Source of the DNA: Paralithodes platypus
Lineage: Eukaryota > Arthropoda > Malacostraca > Decapoda > Lithodidae
Assembly: GCA_032716605.1 (NCBI GenBank)
Contig: CM064580.1
Coordinates: 34,296,381 to 34,360,380, forward strand
Direction of reading: 5' to 3'
Length of the DNA: 64,000 nt
Of the stretch, positions 33,913-44,807 are shown in pieces. Below the pieces are notes generated by a model that worked only from the letters and a program-made list of their open reading frames with translations, was not told where the DNA came from and did not search any database. Position 1 is the first letter of the stretch. Each line of letters starts with the position of its first letter. The position numbers and the translations under genes were made by a program.

Positions 33913-34470
33913 TCACATTTTCCAAACCCATTCAATCACTATCTCACCACCATACCTCAGCATTTCCCCACACACTCCATCTATTCCTGATGCTTTCCCC
34001 ATCTTCACTCTATTCATGGCTTCACACACTTCTGACCTCCTGATCCCCACCTCCTCCTCCACTACTTCTCTTCTTCTCCCTCTCAGACCCCATCTAACTA
34101 TGTTTGCTGGCGCTTCATTCCTTACATATAGCAATTCGTTGAAGTACTCCCTCCATCTTTGGATTCTCTCTTGTTTCTCGGTTATCACTCGCCCATTCTT
34201 ATCTTTCACACCCTTACTATTTCCCTTGCTACCCTCACTAACTTTGTTGACCTCTTTCCAGAACAGTTTCTTACACTCCCTCCATTTTACACTTAGATTC
34301 CTTCCAAATTCCTCATCTGCTCTTCTCTTACTTTCCATCACTACTCTCTTTTTCTCCAAGTACCTCGCTCTTTTCTGTCTCTCCAAATCTCCATTCTACT
34401 ACCCAACCACTCTCTATACGCTTTCTTCTTGTCTTCAAAAGCTACAGTATTTTAACTTTTCCCAGTTTGC
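33913..34470 (-). pseudogene. Family B linker/RT N-terminal region (pseudogene)
   Basis: Lys/Arg/Glu-rich linker (ERQKRARYLEKKRVVMESKR) followed by the RT entry block (EEVGIRRSEVCEAMNRVKMG, KASGIDGVCGEMLRYGG). This is the region between endonuclease and RT in RTE-type elements. The frame breaks near 33,913, after which PDDWKTGIIV and LYKGKGERG appear in another frame just before the family A insertion. The endonuclease domain is not present. Confidence 0.8.
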
Positions 34471-34504
34471 GACTGGTTATTTTGGACGTGGGGTGCAGGG
34501 ATTA

Positions 34505-35098
34505 GGATAGGAGGAACACTGGTGTGTTTCTTCTGAATAGTGATAGTCTGGAGTGGGGATGAATGGTCTGCTTGGTGGTAACTATGTAGTCTGTAGCTAT
34601 TGTGATTGGACCTGTTTGTGTTTGAATTTGAATGGCTAGTGTGCTAGTTAAGAAATCGTCTGTGATCTTCTGTTGTAAATATTGTCTTATTGCGATGGCG
34701 GTGCCATCCATGTGTCTATTATATATGTTGGATTGGATTATTTTACATCCGGGGATTTTTAGGTTATCCTCGGATTTAGTACCATGGCTTTGTATAAGTA
34801 TTATGTCTGGTTTATGTTGTAGGCATGTGTTAACTAACTTATGTATTCTGGTATTCCGCGTTAGGACTTTATATTGAATATCTTTTAGATTTTGTGTCAT
34901 GTTGAATTTGAAAGGTGTTTTGCTTTTTGGATGTTTTGGTTCGGATTGAGTGGTTCTTTGAGGGTCTGGGAGTATATATACGCCTTTGTATTTTGTAATA
35001 CCACTTATGATATCCTGGTTGACGGAGTCATTGAGAAATTCTATAAAGATTAAAAATACACTTTTTATAATTTCAATTAAGACCATATGTTTATACAA
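34505..35098 (-). pseudogene. Jockey-clade LINE endonuclease fragment
   Basis: An open minus-strand frame of 198 residues. From about residue 66 it shows an endonuclease start (MTQNLKDIQYKVLTRNTRIH), a PDIILIQSHGTKSEDNLKIPG block (equivalent to the LLQETW motif, catalytic Glu replaced by Ser-His) and LQQKITDDFLTSTLAIQIQT. The frame goes off after IATDYI, so the GDFN half is missing. It differs from families A and B. It abuts a plus-strand LINE at about 35,095, suggesting one inserted into or joined to the other. Confidence 0.7.
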
Positions 35099-36965
35099 AA
35101 ATATATATGAGGTATATAAGAAAACTCTACAGAAAATAATGAGAAAAGCTGAGCGTGATCATTATGACAAATTATTTGAGGATAACAGTCACAATGTGAA
35201 GAAATGTTGGAATATAATTAAGGAAGTAATAAATAAACGAACAGAAACTAAGAAAACAAATACATTTATGGTAAATGGTGAGATGGTGAATGATGACAAA
35301 AAAAAATAGCCGAATATCTTAATGATTTCTTCGTCAACATTGGGTACAGCCTATGTGAGAATATTCCGACGAGCAATAATAATTATCAACATTATATACC
35401 TGTTAATAACAATGCCTCTATATTTTTGTCACCTGTAACATCTCAGGAAGTCAATACCACAATTTTATCCTTACAAAACAAATGTCCTGGTTGGGATAAT
35501 ATTACAGCCAGAATTGTCAACGAAACATACTTAGTAATAAGTGATTTACTGACGTACATAATTAATTTGTCTTTAACTCAAGGAACCTTTCCCAAATAAT
35601 TAAAAATTGCTTCAGTTATACCTCTTTATAAAGGAGGTAATGAAACGTTATTGAATAATTATAGACCAATATCAATTTTGCCTGTATTTTCAAAGGTTTT
35701 TGAAAGGATAATGTATAAAAGGGTAGTTTCATTTTTTAATAAAAATAATGTTTTGTACAATCTCCAGTTTGGGTTTAGGTCTGGTTATGGAACAAATTTA
35801 GATTTAATTACACTGATTGATAAAATAGTTAACGCAATAGATAGTGGTAATATTGTGTTGGGATTGTTCTTAGATTTTAGTAAAGCGTTCGACACCGTTA
35901 ACCATTCAATTTTACTAGATAAATTATATTCATATGGAATACGTGGTATTGCACAGCAATGGTTTGTAAGTTATTTATCAAATAGGTCGCAATGTGTAAA
36001 ATATAATGGAATAACATCTTCCTCTCAATATATTAAGTACGGAGTACCACAGGGATCAATTTTAGGGCCTCTTTTGTTTTTAATTTATGTCAATGACATT
36101 ACTAATGCATCACAAACTTTGTTGCCAATCCTTTTTGCCGATGACACAAATATATTCTTGGAGGGTAAAGATATAAATAATGTTGTTCATAGAATGAATG
36201 AAGAATTGATACATGTAGTGGACTGGATTAATGCAAATAAATAATCATTGAATATTAGTAAAACCAACTATATGGTATTTCATACAAAGGGTAGAAAGGT
36301 CAGTAATAATGATAATATTCGAATAAATAATGAAGCTATTAAGAGAGTATATGTAACTAAATTTTTGAGAATTACTATCAATCCTGAATTAACTTGATCA
36401 GACCATATAAAGGATGTTAGGAATAAAGTTTCTAAGGGAATCGGTGTCATTTGCAAAGCCAGACAACTGCTAAACACAATTACTTTAGTTACACTATATT
36501 ATAGCTTTATATATCCTTACCTAACTTATGGAATAGAGGTATGGGGCGCAACTAGCAAATGTTATGTAGATTCACTATACAAGCTACAGAAGAGAGCTAT
36601 TAGAAATATATCAAATGCGCCATATCGATCCCATTCAAGTCCATTATTTGTGTCATTGAATGTTCTTTCAATTAACAAGTTGTATGTATTTTGTATATCC
36701 AAGTTAATGTACAAGTGTATGCATAATCAACTACCAGCAATAATTAAAAAATATATATATAAAACACGAGGACGTACATGCATATCCGACAAGGCATTGT
36801 AATAAACTCCAAGTGCCACGAGGTAGATTATCATTGTTCCAGAAAACTTTTCGATATAAAGGATCATGTATTTGGAACAGCCTAACGGACTCAATCGATG
36901 CCAAGTAATTAAATGCCTACAAAAATAAATTAAATTTATATTTATTAAACAATGATCTGTGAATC
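35095..36965 (+). mobile_element. CR1/L2-like LINE, 5'-truncated and decayed
   Basis: AT-rich plus-strand element from a linker (YEVYKKTLQKIMRKAERDHY) through a complete RT to the C-terminal domain, ending near 36,965. Several stops and frameshifts are present. It is clearly different from family A, family B and the CR1 at 38-41 kb. Confidence 0.8.
35651..36790 (+). pseudogene. CR1/L2-like reverse transcriptase (pseudogene)
   Basis: An open stretch of 197 residues (35,651-36,244) holds the RT core: NNYRPISILPVFSKVFERIM, FGFRSGYGTNLDLI, LFLDFSKAFDTVNHSIL (catalytic Asp), YGVPQGSILGPLLFLIYVND and the active-site LFADDTNIFL at about residues 161-170. A stop at 36,242-36,244 cuts it before the conserved LNISKTNYMVF block, which continues in frame. 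Downstream, LYYSFIYPYLTYGIEVWG and LQKRAIRNI belong to the C-terminal domain, with another stop near 36,398. All catalytic motifs survive, but the gene cannot make one protein as sequenced. Confidence 0.82.
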
Positions 36966-37037
36966 CTTTATATTAATTAAATATCAAGGACAATAGTTGA
37001 TTGTGCACATATTGCTACGTGTTGTAAATACGATGCA

Positions 37038-37206
37038 CAGTCGTGGCCGAGAGTTTCTGGGAGGTCTTTGGTATTGTAATGGGGTTGCTGTGGTGAACTG
37101 TTTGAAAAGTGTTTTTGTCTTATAATCTGAATACTGGATTCACTAGTTACCGCTCACTGTCTTTTGTTATCAGTTGATGGTGTTCAGTTGTTCTCGACTA
37201 CAGCTG
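37038..37206. mobile_element. Tc1/mariner-type MITE H, copy 1
   Basis: About 169 bases with imperfect inverted ends (CAGTCGTGGCCGAGAG and, on the complement, CAGCTGTAGTCGAGAA). Its interior matches copy 3 at 44.3 kb (ggattcactagttac, gttgatggtgttca). The flanking TA is degraded. Confidence 0.65.
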
Positions 37207-37308
37207 TGCATGTACAGTCACTTATAAAAATTCATGGACCCCCCCCCCTTATAACTCTTATAACACATAAATAAACATAACAAGGCAAATAAAACAAATA
37301 CACTAACA

Positions 37309-37838
37309 TATAATGTAGGAGTTAGTGTAGGTTCTATTAGATAACGTATATAATGTAGGAGTGTAGGTGCTATTAGAAAACGTATATAATGTAGGAGTGT
37401 AGGTGCTATTAGATAACGTATATAATGTAGGAGTTAGTGTAGGTGCTATTAGATAACGTATATAATGTAGAAGTGAAGGTGCTATCATATAACGTATATA
37501 ATGTAGGAGTTAGTGTAGGTGCTATTAGATAACGTATATAATGTAGGAGTTAGTGTAGGTGCTATTATATAACGTATATAATGTAGGAGTTAGTGTAGGT
37601 GCTATTATATAACGTATATAATGTAGGAGTGTAGGTGCTATTAGATAACGTATATAATGTAGGAGTGTAGGTGCTATTAGATAACGTATATAATGTAGGA
37701 GTTAGTGTAGGTGCTATTAGATAACGTATATAATGTAGGAGTGTAGGTGCTATTAGATAACGTATATAATGTAGGAGTGTAGGTGCTATTAGATAACGTA
37801 TATAATGTAGGAGTTAGTGTAGGTGCTATTAGATAACG
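37309..37838. repeat. 36/40-bp minisatellite, about 14 units
   Basis: A tandem array alternating irregularly between a 36-base unit (GTAGGAGTGTAGGTGCTATT core) and a 40-base unit with an extra TTAG (GTAGGAGTTAGTGTAGGTGC). Units all contain ATAACGTATATAAT. The mixture of two lengths suggests unequal exchange between variant units. Confidence 0.96.
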
Positions 37839-37840
37839 TA

Positions 37841-37846
<6 letters not shown>

Positions 37847-37921
<75 letters not shown>
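37847..37921. repeat. (GA)n microsatellite
   Basis: GA run of about 75 bases with one AAAG interruption, ending where the CR1 tail begins. Confidence 0.95.
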
Positions 37922-37926
<5 letters not shown>

Positions 37927-38159
37927 TACAAAGGAGTACAAAGGAGTACAAAGGAAATCAAGCAACAACAGATCTAGTGACCCTTCTAGGTTGCTTGTCC
38001 TCCAAAACACTGAGGATCAAGTGTCCAAACAGTGGTTTAGAGTGGGTAAGGGAACATTGGAAAGGGAACTACTGCCCTGCCACTAACGTGGCAGGACTAG
38101 GAAGTTAGTAGGGGACATATGGGTTAGTAACTGAGGGGAGGATAAAGTTATTCATTTAC

Positions 38160-39560
38160 AAACGCAGTCAGTCGCGGGTTTGATGCGAGATATTTGTCTA
38201 GGCGGAATTTAAATGAATCAACGGTGCTGCAGTCTATAACGTCTCGGGGAAGCCCATTCCACAGTTGACAACTCGATTGAAGAAGAAATTCTTAGATTCG
38301 TGCGAGTTAAAAGATTTACCAATAATTTTGCAACCGTTTCCCCGCGTGTAATTAGATTGGTCGATAGTGAAGTACTTACTACAGTTCATATTGTCGATGC
38401 CTTTGATGATTTTGAACACTTGAATTAAGTCGCCTCTTAATCTGCGCTGGGTTAAAGGAAATAGATTTAATTCTCTAAGACGCTCTTCGTATGGTTTGTT
38501 CTTTAGGCTAGGTATCATTTTGGTAACTCTACGTTGAACTCGTTCTAGCTTGTTTATATCTTTTTGGTAATAAGGGCACCAGGATTGAACGCAGTATTCC
38601 AGAAGAGGGCGGACTAAGGAATTGTAAAGGGTTAGGATAACTTCTTTGGATTTATGCTCAAATGACCTGCCTATAAAGCCAATTATTTTGTTTGCCTTCT
38701 TAACAACTTCTGAACATTGTTGACTCGGTTTTAGGTTACTCGATATTGTTACTCCCAGATCAGTTTCTCTGTTTACATTCTTAAGCTGAGTGCCATTCAT
38801 CGAATAGTTTGCTTTCTCATTTAGGTATCCGACATGTAGTACTTTACATTTATCCGCATTGAAACTCATTTGCCAAATTTGGGCCCAACATGACAATTTA
38901 TCTAGATTGTGTTGCATATCGTCAACTTGTTCTTTTGAGAGTACGCTATTTGCAATTTTTGTATCGTCAGCAAATTTTGAGATTGTGCAGGTGAGACCCT
39001 CATCTATGTCGTTGATGTAAATTAGAAAGAGAAGTGGTCCTAGTACCGATCCCTGGGGTACCCCGCTACTTACATTGGTCCATTTAGATGCCTTACCGTT
39101 TATGACTACCCTTTGCTTTCTGTTGCTGAGCCAATTTTCTATCCATTTCAACACACCGTCTTGTATTCCATGCGCTTTTAGTTTTAGCAGTAAACGTTTG
39201 TGGGGAACTTTGTCAAAGGCCTTTTGAAAATCAAGGTATATAATATCTACAGCTTTACTCTCATCGTAGAGGTTGAGGATATCGTGGAAGAAGTCTAAGA
39301 GGTTTGTTAAACAGGAACGTTTTTTACGAAAGCCGTGTTGAGTATCTTTAAGTATGTTATTTTCCTCCAAGTGATTTACGAGTCTGTCTCGTATGACCGT
39401 TTCTAGCATTTTACATACAACTGAGGTTAAGCTAATTGGACGATAGTTACTGGGTAGGGATTGCTGCCTTTTTTGAATATCGGTGTTACGTTGGCTAGCT
39501 TCCACTGATCAGGCATAGTTCCAGACTGCAAGGATTTATTGAATAGTAATGTCATGGTTT
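38160..39560 (-). pseudogene. CR1 reverse transcriptase and C-terminal domain
   Basis: The longest LINE reading frame in the window: 423 residues at 39,505-38,234. Blocks: YRPISLTSVVCKMLE (about 21-35), QHGFRKKRSC (56-65), IIYLDFQKAFDKVPH (88-102; catalytic Asp), SSGVPQGSVLGPLLFLIYIN (146-165), SKFADDTKIA (176-185; active site), then CVQSWCPYYQKDINK and RLRGDLIQVFKIIKGIDN in the C-terminal domain. Catalytic residues are intact. A 1-base deletion near 38,265, compared with the 24.7-kb copy, shifts the last ~35 residues, and a frameshift near 39,475 cuts it from the upstream part (GTMPDQWKLANVTPIF). It could be nearly functional if either is a sequencing error. Confidence 0.88.
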
Positions 39561-40930
39561 GGAGAGCTCATTCGTAGCTTCCTTTAGAACTCTAGGCGAG
39601 ATTGTATCAGGTCCTGGCGTTTTATTTACCTTGAGTTTATCTAAACAATTCAATACTTCTCTCTCTGTAACGGTGATATTGCTTAGAACATCTGAATTAT
39701 CAATCTGAATCGGCGATGGTGTAGGGATATCACGGAGGTCTTCTGTTGTAAAAACTGATGCAAAGAAGGTATTGAGGGCATTACTCATTTGTACTTCGTC
39801 TTTGGTGTATTCTCCTTTTTCATCGACTAACGGTCCAACAGTTGAAGTAACTACTTTTTTCTTTCTGATATAACTATAGAATTCTTTCGGGTTTGTTTTA
39901 CTTTGATTCGCAATATGTAACTCTAAGGTCTTTTTACTTTGCTTAATTAACTTTTTGGCTTTGCGTCGTAGCGCTACAAATTTCACAGGTTCTTTGTCAT
40001 TTTGTGAGGATTTTAATCTATCATTAGCAATTTTTTTAGCAAGCAGGCAGTTTGAAATATCTTTATTCCACCATTTGGGCTTATTATTATGGCCTGGACG
40101 CCGTATTTTCGATGGTATGCAGTCTTGCACTGCTTTTAGGTAAGTGGTTTCGAATAACTTCCAAGATGTATTTATGTCGTTATTGTTAATTAAAAAGCTC
40201 CCGTCAGTTTCTTTAAACCTAGCTCAAAGTTTATGGAAGTTTGCTTTCTTGAAATTAGGGACTTTTTCGATGCTACTATTTGGTTCGTTACTAGTAACTT
40301 TAAAGTGAAAGTTATCGTACGATGGTCGCTGTTACTGAATTCATCACCAACATTCAAATTCTCTATCAATTCTTCTTTTGTTGCAAGTACAATGTCAAGA
40401 ACGTTATTCACCACGGGTTCGGCATTTTCGAACAAATTGATAAAGCGAACTCGTCTTCCGGCCCTGTGCAAGTTCGTATACAAGCTCATGGTCCGGAGTG
40501 TGAAGTAAGAGTATAGCGCCCCACTTGGGTCCACAGGTAAATTTAAAGTCGCCAAAAATTACGGTATCTTGTGAGTTACTTACATCTGCAATTTGTTTCG
40601 TAAATTTCCTCGGATCATTTTTGCACTGATTGAGCTGGAGGTCTGTATAAGTAACGCAAGTATTATTTTTGTACCTTTTTTTATATGGGCATTTATTAGC
40701 ACAAAAGATGTGTCGACGTTTCCAACAATTTGAGGTTGTTGACACTAGGGTCGGGTTAAGACTTTCTACGTTGCCTTTGATATAAAATAACCCACCAACG
40801 GGGCAACACGAACCCACCCCATTTTTGATTTATTCGGCCTGTTCTCAAACATGACATAACCGGGTAAGTGAATACTCTGCTAAAAAGTCTCTATCTTGTG
40901 ATTTGAGCCAAGATTCTGTTATGCCAATCA
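39552..40930 (-). pseudogene. CR1 endonuclease and linker region (pseudogene)
   Basis: 39,552-40,130 is a linker frame (PKWWNKDISNCLLAKKIAND, then FASVFTTED and the RT entry LDKLKVNKTPGPDTISPRVL). Endonuclease pieces follow in several frames: VIGITESWLKSQD near 40,900 (catalytic Glu), FGDFKFTCGPKWG near 40,545 (the GDFN/W block, with Asn changed to Lys as read) and NSDHRTITFTL near 40,330 (SDH block). At least three frame changes make it non-functional as sequenced. Confidence 0.78.
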
Positions 40931-41528
40931 CATTCAGAATTTTCTGTAACACTAGTTGCCCTCCGAAATCTGAAAATTTATTAGCGTATGCTACGAGCGT
41001 TTATGCATAGAAAACTCTTTTAAGTTGCGTGTTTGTTAGAACTCGCAGATCGTTCGTGTCAATCACAACACAATCACATGAATTTTTTGGTTCTGGGTCG
41101 GATCTACATTTACATTCATGGCTGTCCTCGGTCCTCGGTCGTTATCGCACCTGACGGTTTTTTTTGACTTTGCTGGTCGTTGTTGGTGGAGCTTTAAGTT
41201 CCAACTTCGCGGTTTCTTGACGGATTGAGTATTTAATTCCTTTGATAGATTGGCCGTCCTCACGCTGTCTTCGGTCCTCCTTCCTGGTTGTCCTGTGCGG
41301 AGATCTGATTTCTTCTCCTGAAAATCCTCCGTCACCAAAACACACCCCGCATCGTGTGAGAAGACGCCCAAAACGCCCTGGCTTCCCGACCTGGTTCCGA
41401 TGAACTCCATCAATCCGAAACAAATAGTCATCGTAGTAGAAAGTGTCCCAGGTGGGTCGCCGAATCCCACGGTTCCTCCTTCCTGCAGAGGTTTGCTAGA
41501 CAACGGATAGATAGATAGCGAGAGAGCA

Positions 41529-41780
41529 GAGAGAGAGAGAGAGAGAGAGAGCTTACATAGAGCTACAGAGATATGAGCACATAGAACAACTACCACACAG
41601 ACCTCAAGGTCCTTACTAGGCAGTCTGGCCTTACAAACTATGAATATGCATATAGGCCATATATACACATACACACATACACATACATACATATACATAT
41701 ATATATATACATATATATAACACCTACATATACACATACTTACATACATCCAACACATATATATACATTATATAGATACA
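41529..41780. repeat. GA run and TA/CA-rich low-complexity DNA
   Basis: A short GA run (41,529-41,550), then an irregular CATATA/CACATA-rich tract from about 41,640. The long minus-strand open frame through it is a composition artefact joined to the CR1 5' region. Confidence 0.75.
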
Positions 41781-41814
41781 TACTGTACATGTGGCACATA
41801 CATACATAGACATA

Positions 41815-41818
<4 letters not shown>

Positions 41819-41854
<36 letters not shown>

Positions 41855-42280
41855 CCCTTCATATCACCACATCCCTCTGCAGATCAGGTCAAGCCTTCCC
41901 TTGAAGGGGTTTATTGTTCCGCTCTCCACCACTCTCCGCTGGTAGTTTATTTCACTCTGTCCGCACACTGCAGGTGAAGAAACTCTTTGTGACATCTAGG
42001 TTTGCCTTTTTGGTTTTTAATTTCATTCCATTTACGCGGTTTTTATTAGTATTTGTTTTAATGTGAATAGTGCATTTACATCGACTTTGTCGAAACCTTT
42101 TAGTATCTTAAAGCACTCAATAAGCTGACCGCCGTCAACCTCCTCGGTTTTTTAATGAGAACAGGTTCAATCGTTTAAGTCTTTCTTCATATGGTTTATT
42201 TCTTAATGAGGGTATCATCTTCGTCGCTCTACGCTGTACTGTCTCGTGTCTTACAATGTCCTTGATCAGATAAGGTGACC
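41819..42280 (-). mobile_element. LINE 3' fragment with poly-A tail, cut by the gap
   Basis: A T-run of about 36 bases (41,819-41,854) is the tail of a minus-strand LINE. Coding sense includes HETVQRRATKMIPSLRNKPY and EERLKRLNLFSLK near 42,150-42,260, the C-terminal domain of a CR1/Jockey-type element. It stops at the assembly gap, so its 5' part is unseen. Confidence 0.75.
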
Positions 42281-42380
42281 NNNNNNNNNNNNNNNNNNNN
42301 NNNNNNNNNNNNNNNNNNNNNNNNNNNNNNNNNNNNNNNNNNNNNNNNNNNNNNNNNNNNNNNNNNNNNNNNNNNNNNNN
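42281..42380. other. Assembly gap, 100 N
   Basis: Exactly 100 N, probably a placeholder for a gap of unknown size. The LINE on its left does not continue on its right. Confidence 0.99.
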
Positions 42381-42585
42381 TGGAATATTAAGTTAGTGAG
42401 AGAAAGTGGGGGTAAGGCAACTACCGTACTACCCTGCTTCTACACCCTCCTACTCTGCCCTCTCTAACACCTGTCCCTCCCCTTCCTCTGGCTGGCATCC
42501 AGTCTCAAGGGGTACCAAGCAAAAAACAATCAATTTTAGTTGACGCGTTCACGTGGGGGTCCAAGATTTTTTATGAATGACTGTA

Positions 42586-42756
42586 CAGTCGTGGGCGGGA
42601 CCTTGTTAGCCATTTATACAAACATTTTTGAAACACTTGAACCATTTTGATTGTATACTGAACATGCATTGTAGGTGAGTTGATGGACTTCCCTAATTAA
42701 ACTATATATTTTTGTTAGTTTAGATAGGAATTGTACGGGAATCGTGGGCACGACTG
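42586..42756. mobile_element. Tc1/mariner-type MITE H, copy 2
   Basis: 171 bases with inverted ends CAGTCGTGGGCGGG and, on the complement, CAGTCGTGCCCACG, flanked by TA (42,584-42,585 and 42,757-42,758). It shares its left TA with the large TIR element. Confidence 0.75.
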
Positions 42757-42758
42757 TA

Positions 42759-44094
42759 TATTGTGAATGTCATGTATGTGTGCGCCCTGGGACATTGGTC
42801 TTGGCCTGATATGAACTCTTGAACAATAAAACGTAACAATGAAAAGCAAGTACTATGTAAAGAACTGATGAAATTGCTCTATTTAATTCGAGGGCTGGGA
42901 TTTGTGTCTTGGAGCGTGCTGGTATTGACGGGGGAGTGTGGGGCAGGAGGCATGGATTTCTGCGGCATATTGTTTGGGTTATCATCTAACTATTATTAGT
43001 GAGCGCAAGGAATGTATAAGGTTTTGCGTTCATTTGCTTTTATAGCTGTTGTGTGTATGTGGTAATGTATTTTATTCGGTAAATGAATACGTGTGTAACT
43101 ATGAATGTTATTTGTGAGTTTGTATGAATTAATAAATATGAGTGTGTGTGCGTATGATTGTAAATGTGCAGTTATATTTATATAAGTTCAGTGTCTGTTT
43201 ATGCATGCAATTAAGTATATGTATGATGTTGATATATACATTGTGTACATGTGTGTGATAGTTTGAATGTGTTTGGGATGCGGATATATTCAATCGCACC
43301 ATTGGGCCCTTGTGTATTTAATATAATACTCATGATTCACCTGGGATGAGGATTGATTGTGATCATGTGTTTGTGTATGGTCACAATCATGCTAACCACC
43401 TTGGTTGGGGCCTGGTGGTGTCATTATGCTATGTAGATGTGTGTGTATGTTTAGGTATTGTTTTGGATTTATGTAAGTATACTATTTACTTATACCGCAG
43501 ATACTTCTGCTAGTTAAAATTATAATATTTTACTTTATACTTGGGTTTGGGTGCATATCTCTCTTTTCTTCATTCGCCACTACTTCCAATATTGTATTTA
43601 GTATAATCGTATTTCAGGACATATATACCAATAGATATCAAGTCCTCTTTGTTATTTTATTGTCCTTTTACCACAACTTAGTCTTTTATTATGTATATTT
43701 GTCATATAAAAATAAAACTTTGAATTTGAAGACAAACAAAATTATAGTTGTAGTTCGTAGGCCTTGTGTTGCTTCTGGTTATTCTTCTTTATTCAGGTGT
43801 AATTGTTAGGGCTTGAGCTGCTGACGATTTCTGTTCTTCTTCGGAGTGTTATGTCTTTTGATCTTCTGCCATTTCCTGTTCTTCTCCTTCTGTATCGTCT
43901 ACCTCGACATGTCCGTTGCTGGCATCAGTCTAGTTGTGGTTGCGATTCTGGGGCGTTGTCAGTATTTTCCTTGTGTTTTTTTCTGTGTTGTCATTGTTGT
44001 TGTTGTCTACTTTAAATGTATAAAGCGTCCATTATCTTATTCATGCGTACCGTATCTTGCCCATTACCAAATTATATATCAACCAATAATAATC

Positions 44095-44097
<3 letters not shown>
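42759..44097. other. Unassigned GT/AT-rich DNA
   Basis: No gene was recognised. It contains scattered GTGTGTATG words; open frames near 43,800-44,100 lack any domain. Confidence 0.4.

Positions 44098-44156
<59 letters not shown>
44098..44156. repeat. (CT)n microsatellite
   Basis: CT run of about 58 bases followed by TCTATC repeats. Confidence 0.95.
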
Positions 44157-44158
<2 letters not shown>

Positions 44159-44314
44159 TATCTATCCATCTATCTATCTTCCTCCCTTATTGTATCTGTT
44201 CTACATTTACACATACACATGTGCGCGCTTATGGATGAATGCTTATACCATTATTCATATATAGAGAATATTTATTGACTTGTACTTGTGAATACTTTTA
44301 CCTAAATTAATGTA

Positions 44315-44487
44315 CAGTCATGGTCAGAAACTTTTGTATATTGTATGGAGGCACAATTATGATACAATGGTGAACTATTGTGATAAACTACTTGAGCTAC
44401 AACTATTATACTACTGGGATTCACTAGTTATTATTCACAGTCATATTTTGTCGTTAGGTGGTGTTCACGTATTCCTGATCACGACTG
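44315..44487. mobile_element. Tc1/mariner-type MITE H, copy 3
   Basis: 173 bases with ends CAGTCATGGTCAGAAAC and, on the complement, CAGTCGTGATCAGGAAT, flanked by TA at 44,313-44,314 and 44,488-44,489. It lies 153 bases upstream of the candidate exon. Confidence 0.8.
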
Positions 44488-44640
44488 TAAAGTACAGACA
44501 CACTTTTAATGTATCTTATATTTTCCTTGAGTAATTGTAGGTATCGGGATTGGTATAGTCATAACCATACGCTTCACATGTAATGTGGAATGTGATATAC
44601 ATGTTTTATTAAATGCTCATGAATTTGTCCTCGTCCTCAG

Positions 44641-44807
44641 ATCAGTTTCTGGAGCCCCCCGGATCACCTGAGAGGCGACACTCCAGCTCCGAGGATGATA
44701 GGCTGGCCCCCACCCACCTTGACCACCACCACCATCATCCTCTGCCAGGACCACCCTCCCCGCACCACCACCTCAAGAAGAAGGGACACCGCTCTGCATG
44801 GGGCAAG
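44641..44807 (+). CDS. Candidate internal exon of a host gene
   Basis: A 167-base open segment has a good acceptor (TTTGTCCTCGTCCTCAG ending at 44,640) and donor (AAG|GTGGGT, GT at 44,808-44,809). It is read in the frame whose first codon is completed by one base from an upstream exon (phase 1 in, phase 0 out). The peptide starts QFLEPPGSPERRHSSSEDDR, has five consecutive His, a PLPGPPSPHHH stretch, and ends LKKKGHRSAWGK. It is GC-rich, acidic/Ser/Pro/His-rich and probably intrinsically disordered. I do not recognise the gene. A phosphorylated scaffold or regulatory protein is one possibility only. No neighbouring exon was found within the window. Confidence 0.55.

Larger units (their letters stand above)
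30882..34470 (-). mobile_element. RTE-like LINE family B, copy 3, interrupted by LINE A
   Basis: Minus-strand element with its 3' (CTATC)n end at 30,882 and its 5' truncation near 34,470. It is split by a family A insertion at about 32,166-33,803. The upstream part (33,804-34,470) ends in a CGNHRG block and the downstream part resumes with GKVYSRVVIERV, so about five residues at the join are lost or replaced. The remaining coding parts are separated by frameshifts. Confidence 0.88.
37922..41490 (-). mobile_element. CR1-type LINE, about 3.6 kb, close to full length
   Basis: Minus-strand element. The 3' end at 37,922 carries three tandem TTTGTACTCC decamers. Then come a 3' UTR, the RT ORF, a linker, an endonuclease and a 5' region reaching about 41,490. 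It has several frameshifts and stops. It shares its 3' half with 23,888-25,165 and has the uninterrupted version of the site used there by MITE 1b. Confidence 0.82.
37215..42583. mobile_element. Tc1/mariner-type element with strong TIRs, heavily invaded
   Basis: The left end CAGTCACTTATAAAAATTCA followed by TGGACCCCC (37,215-37,243) matches the complement of 42,555-42,583 (CAGTCATTCATAAAAAATCT, then TGGACCCCC) at about 26 of 29 positions. TA dinucleotides flank both ends (37,213-37,214 and 42,584-42,585). Between them lie a minisatellite, a GA repeat, a CR1 element, a LINE fragment and the gap; no transposase was seen. Either a transposon was filled by later insertions, or these are two separate element ends. 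Confidence 0.5.

Noticed and set aside
41063..41758. 231-codon minus-strand frame
   Set aside because: Joins the CR1 5' region to a CATATA/GA low-complexity tract; the N-terminal part is repeat translation.
37038..42756. MITE H copies 1 and 2 as the two ends of one large transposon
   Set aside because: Each has its own pair of inverted ends over ~170 bp, so they are better explained as separate small elements.
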